Both the position numbers and the translations under genes were made by a program. Below are positions 4,853-7,554 of a stretch of 7,554 nt of DNA, in pieces. The DNA is from Sandarakinorhabdus sp. (lineage in GTDB: Bacteria; Pseudomonadota; Alphaproteobacteria; Sphingomonadales; Sphingomonadaceae), in contig JALOSK010000088.1 of assembly GCA_025458465.1 (NCBI GenBank), forward strand, positions 1 to 7,554, in the 5' to 3' direction. The notes under the pieces were generated by a model. The model saw only the letters and a program-made list of their open reading frames with translations. It had not been told where the DNA came from and searched no databases. Within the stretch, counting starts at the first letter, position 1. Every line of letters starts with the position of its first letter.

Positions 4853-7554
4853 GCCGCGTCTCCTGCAAGGGCGCCAGACCGGTTGATCCATTCGGCCACC
4901 CGCGCCAGGTGATCATAATCCGCCCAGGCCCAATCGGGGCGCAACTTGGGCACAAAGGGCGTCGGTTCAAGAAGATAGTGCGTTGTCAACGCCTCGGCCC
5001 TGTTCAGCGCATCGCAGACATGATCATCCACCGGCACCGGGGAGCGGCCGGCGAGCGGACGGTGCAGCTTGCCCGCTTCGCTGCGGCCGCCCTTCAACTG
5101 CCAATATTCGATGCCCGCCGGCAGCCCGCCGGGCACTGGCTCGCCATCGCGGCGCAGGCCGCCAGACGTGGCAATGGCGAGGCCCAGGGCCAGCTGGTTG
5201 GCCTCCAGCGCCCGTACCCGCCCGCTGCCCGGGGGGCTGCCGGTCTTGTAATCCACCACCAGCAGTTCGCCCTGCCCGTTGCGGTCCACCCGGTCGATGC
5301 GGCCGGTAAGGGTGATGCCGTTGGGCAGGGGCAGTTCGCCCTTCACTTCGGCGATCATCTGCGTCCAGCCCGCCTCCGTCTCGCGCTCCAGGATGAGGCT
5401 GCCGGCCCAGCGCAGCGCCAGCTTCATCCGTGGCACCCAGGCCGCGGCGAGCAGCGGGAAATGCCGCGCTTCGGCGTCCAGCAGCTCGGCGGCGATGCGG
5501 TCAAGCTGCGCCAGCGTGCCGTGGCCATCCTTGATCCAGCGTTCCAGCACGCCGTGCACCAGCGTGCCCCGCATCGCCGGTGTCGGATCCTGGTCCAGCG
5601 GGTCGAGCGGGAACAGCTTCAGGATGCGGCGCGCGTGGAAGGCGAACGGATCGGCGATCAGCGTGTCGATCTCCGTGATGCTCACGCGCCTGGGCCGCAG
5701 GTCCAGCGGCGGATTGGGCAGTGGCGGTCGCGCGGCGGCAGGCACGCCCGCCCCGGCATCCAGCGCGCGGGCCACGGCCACCAGATCATCGCGCCGGGCA
5801 ATCTGCACGCCATCACGCTCGACATGGGCAAGCAGGCGCAGCCACAGCCGCGAGGGCAGTTGCGGGCCCGATGCATCGCGGCGCGCACGGGTGATCAGCA
5901 CGTCTGGCGCACTGGCCGCCCGCAGGAAATCCTGCGCGGCCAGCCCCTGCGCCCGGGCCGTGCCGGGCAGGCCAAGGCGGGCGCGGATGGCCGGCGCCAG
6001 CCACGGATCGGGCGCCGGCCGGCCCGGCCACGTCGCCTCGTTCAGGCCGGCCAGCACCACCATGTCGGCGCGGGTGAGCTGGGCTTCCACCGGGCCCAGG
6101 ATGGCCAGGCGCGGATGGCCCTGCCCCGGCACGCGCACCGCCTGCGCCGCCAGCAGGGCGGCCAGCAGCGCTGGCGCCTCATCGGGCGTGATGGCCTCGA
6201 ACAGGGCGCCGTGCGTCTCGATATCGGCCACCAGCGCCGCCTGTTGCCGGCCGGCCGGGCCCGCCCAGCCGCCATCGCCGGCAAATTCGGTGATGGCATG
6301 ACGCAGCGCCGCCATCAGTTCGGGCAGGGTCAGCCTGCCGGCTTCGCGCAACTGCTCCAGCGGCTGGAACGCGCCGGCCACCTGCTGCCACCAGGCATTC
6401 ATGGCCGTCACCCGATCCCGTGCCTTTTCGCCGGTCCAGCGGGTGATGGCTTCCCCCGCCGCGTCCAGCCCCGGCGGCGGCCGCACGCCGCGCAGCGCCA
6501 GATCGGCCAGCCGCGTGCCGGCGGCAAATTCAGCCGCCTCCGGCCGCACCAGCCGGTTCTTCAGAACGGCGAGCAACCGCGCCGGCGCGAACGCCTCGGC
6601 CATGACCTCCACCAGCGCCAGCGCCAGCGCGCCCGGTTCGGTGAGCGTCAGCGGCGTGCCGGCGCTGCTGTCGATGGCGATGCCCCAACGCCGGCAGTGC
6701 GCCGCCACGCGCCGCGCCAGCACCGGATCGGGCGTGATCAGCGCGGCGCGGCGGCCAGGCGTTTCCAGCACCTCGCGCAGCGCCAGCGCCACCACCTGCG
6801 CTTCCTCTGCAGCAGTGGCACATTCGGCCAGGGCCAGCCTGTCGCGCGCGGCGGGCAGTGGCGGCGGCATCACGCCTGCGGCTGCCGCTGGCGCCAGCGC
6901 AGCCAGCAGCGCCGCCGCACGCTCCGGCGGGCCATCCAGGCCGCCGGCACACGCATCCCACGGCCGCACATCGGCCCGTTCAAGCCCCAGCGCTGCCAGC
7001 AGTTTCTTCAGCGCCCATTGCGGATGGCCGGGATCGTCCCGCATGGCCGGATCATCCGGACTGGCCACGCGAATGGCGGCCCAGCGCGCCTGTCCGGCCG
7101 GGCTGTCATCCACATCAAGGCCCGGCAGCACCACCATGCCCTGCGGCAACCGCAACACCGCATCCAGCAGCCGCACCAGCGCCGGCGTGGGATTGGCGAT
7201 GCCGGCCGCCACCACCAGGCCCTGCGGCGGCGTGGCCCGCCAGCGTGCGACAGTGGCATCGATCAGGCTGGCCAGCCGCGTGACGCCCTCGGCGCCGCCG
7301 TGGCCGCGTCGCGCCTCCGGCCAGGCCGCGATGATAAGATCCAGGAAGGCCAGCGTTTTCTGCCAGTGATCGGCCAGTTCGCGCCCCTCGGCCGCACTGC
7401 GCAGCGCTTCGGGCGGCACCTCTTCGGCCAGCAGCGCATCCAGCACCTCGCCCAGCGCATCGCCCAGCCGCAACCGTTCGACAGCGGCGCGCCGGGCGCC
7501 GGGCAGCCGGCCTGCCAGGCGCGCCAGTTCAAAGCGGCGCAGCAGCGTTGGCAC
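4849..7554 (-). CDS. addB: AddB, nuclease subunit of AddAB (alphaproteobacterial type), N-terminus cut off
   Basis: 901 residues are visible, running off the right edge of the window; from the usual family length roughly 100 N-terminal residues are missing. The GTG at the edge is an internal Val codon, not a start. AddB partners AddA in resecting DNA ends and supplies the second nuclease. Numbering from the edge, the alphaproteobacterial AddB pattern is clear: VVAAG near 114, EEAQVVALALRE and AALITPD near 250-275, a DSSAGTPL motif from Asp295, and VVLAGLNEATWPGR near 499-512. The C-terminal PD-(D/E)XK nuclease opens with SITEIDTLIADPF (625-637), followed by GTLVHGVLERW with His667, GRIDRVD with Asp754, VVDYKTG with Asp768 and Lys770, and Gln787. 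The nuclease residues look intact. No Walker A is seen in the visible part. The four cysteines that bind an iron-sulfur cluster in Bacillus AddB are absent from the corresponding places. It ends in an ATGA overlap with addA. Confidence 0.95.
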   Translation of the reverse strand: MPTLLRRFELARLAGRLPGARRAAVERLRLGDALGEVLDALLAEEVPPEALRSAAEGRELADHWQKTLAFLDLIIAAWPEARRGHGGAEGVTRLASLIDATVARWRATPPQGLVVAAGIANPTPALVRLLDAVLRLPQGMVVLPGLDVDDSPAGQARWAAIRVASPDDPAMRDDPGHPQWALKKLLAALGLERADVRPWDACAGGLDGPPERAAALLAALAPAAAAGVMPPPLPAARDRLALAECATAAEEAQVVALALREVLETPGRRAALITPDPVLARRVAAHCRRWGIAIDSSAGTPLTLTEPGALALALVEVMAEAFAPARLLAVLKNRLVRPEAAEFAAGTRLADLALRGVRPPPGLDAAGEAITRWTGEKARDRVTAMNAWWQQVAGAFQPLEQLREAGRLTLPELMAALRHAITEFAGDGGWAGPAGRQQAALVADIETHGALFEAITPDEAPALLAALLAAQAVRVPGQGHPRLAILGPVEAQLTRADMVVLAGLNEATWPGRPAPDPWLAPAIRARLGLPGTARAQGLAAQDFLRAASAPDVLITRARRDASGPQLPSRLWLRLLAHVERDGVQIARRDDLVAVARALDAGAGVPAAARPPLPNPPLDLRPRRVSITEIDTLIADPFAFHARRILKLFPLDPLDQDPTPAMRGTLVHGVLERWIKDGHGTLAQLDRIAAELLDAEARHFPLLAAAWVPRMKLALRWAGSLILERETEAGWTQMIAEVKGELPLPNGITLTGRIDRVDRNGQGELLVVDYKTGSPPGSGRVRALEANQLALGLAIATSGGLRRDGEPVPGGLPAGIEYWQLKGGRSEAGKLHRPLAGRSPVPVDDHVCDALNRAEALTTHYLLEPTPFVPKLRPDWAWADYDHLARVAEWINRSGALAGDAA
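4860..4864 (-). promoter_or_regulatory. Ribosome binding site of addA
   Basis: AGGAG on the minus strand, inside the last codons of addB, with a 7-base spacer to the addA ATG. It is one of the clearest Shine-Dalgarno matches in the window and fixes the addA start at 4852 rather than the in-frame codon 13 residues upstream. Confidence 0.7.

Noticed and set aside
4853..4891. A start of addA 13 codons further upstream
   Set aside because: The ATGA overlap and the AGGAG 7 bases before 4852 point to the shorter form; the additional residues (Arg/Pro-rich) do not resemble the AddA N-terminus.
2300..4912. An 870-codon open frame on the plus strand, antisense to addA
   Set aside because: It is in codon register with addA, so antisense stops would require TTA, CTA or TCA in addA, which are rare codons in a GC-rich gene. 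The product is an Arg/Gln/His/Gly-rich string with no recognisable motif, whereas addA carries every expected helicase and nuclease motif.
5279..6301. A 340-codon plus-strand open frame opposite addB
   Set aside because: Ser/Arg/Ala-rich low-complexity translation typical of shadow frames in GC-rich DNA, against a well-conserved AddB on the other strand.
6401..7369. A 322-codon plus-strand open frame opposite addB
   Set aside because: Same reasons: Ser/Ala/Arg-rich composition, no motif, fully inside addB.
7552..7554. GTG at the window edge as the start of addB
   Set aside because: The sequence after it matches the interior of AddB, and the usual N-terminal segment of about 100 residues is missing, so the gene continues beyond the window.
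1..7554. A defence system, mobile element or other novel module
   Set aside because: All five genes are housekeeping or broadly conserved types with intact motifs. There are no direct or inverted repeats of note, no integrase or transposase, and no shift in base composition beyond the short acidic stretch in addA.

Overview
The window is GC-rich (roughly two thirds G+C by eye, strong G/C bias at third codon positions) and almost wholly coding. It looks like ordinary chromosome of an alphaproteobacterium, most likely a sphingomonad. This rests on three things: the alphaproteobacterial types of AddA and AddB, the addB-addA-trxA gene order common in that class, and the ArgJ C-terminus. Species cannot be told from this. 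There are no tRNA, rRNA, CRISPR, insertion-sequence, phage or plasmid features, and no intergenic gap longer than about 25 bases.

Plus strand, bases 2-1068: the last 48 codons of argJ (arginine biosynthesis) are followed after 11 bases by a complete gene for a glutathione S-transferase (GST) family protein. This protein carries an extra C-terminal segment of about 70 residues. The spacing and a Shine-Dalgarno sequence lying across the argJ stop suggest one transcript.

Minus strand, bases 7554-1065: addB (5' end cut by the window edge), addA and trxA run in that order. addB and addA overlap by four bases (ATGA), the usual arrangement for two subunits made by coupled translation. AddA (1148 residues) holds the motor and one nuclease; AddB (901 residues visible) holds the second nuclease and a degenerate helicase-like body. 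Together they form the AddAB helicase-nuclease that resects double-strand breaks for RecA-dependent repair. trxA begins 23 bases after addA and encodes a complete 105-residue thioredoxin with the WCGPC active site. A weak promoter-like sequence inside the end of addA might let trxA be expressed on its own.

The two gene groups converge and their final stop codons overlap (TTAG at 1065-1068), leaving no room for a conventional terminator. I found no evidence for a new biological system here. The items worth a second look are small: the GST C-terminal segment, the overlapping convergent stops, the possible internal trxA promoter, an acidic insertion in AddA, and the lack of iron-sulfur cysteines in AddB.
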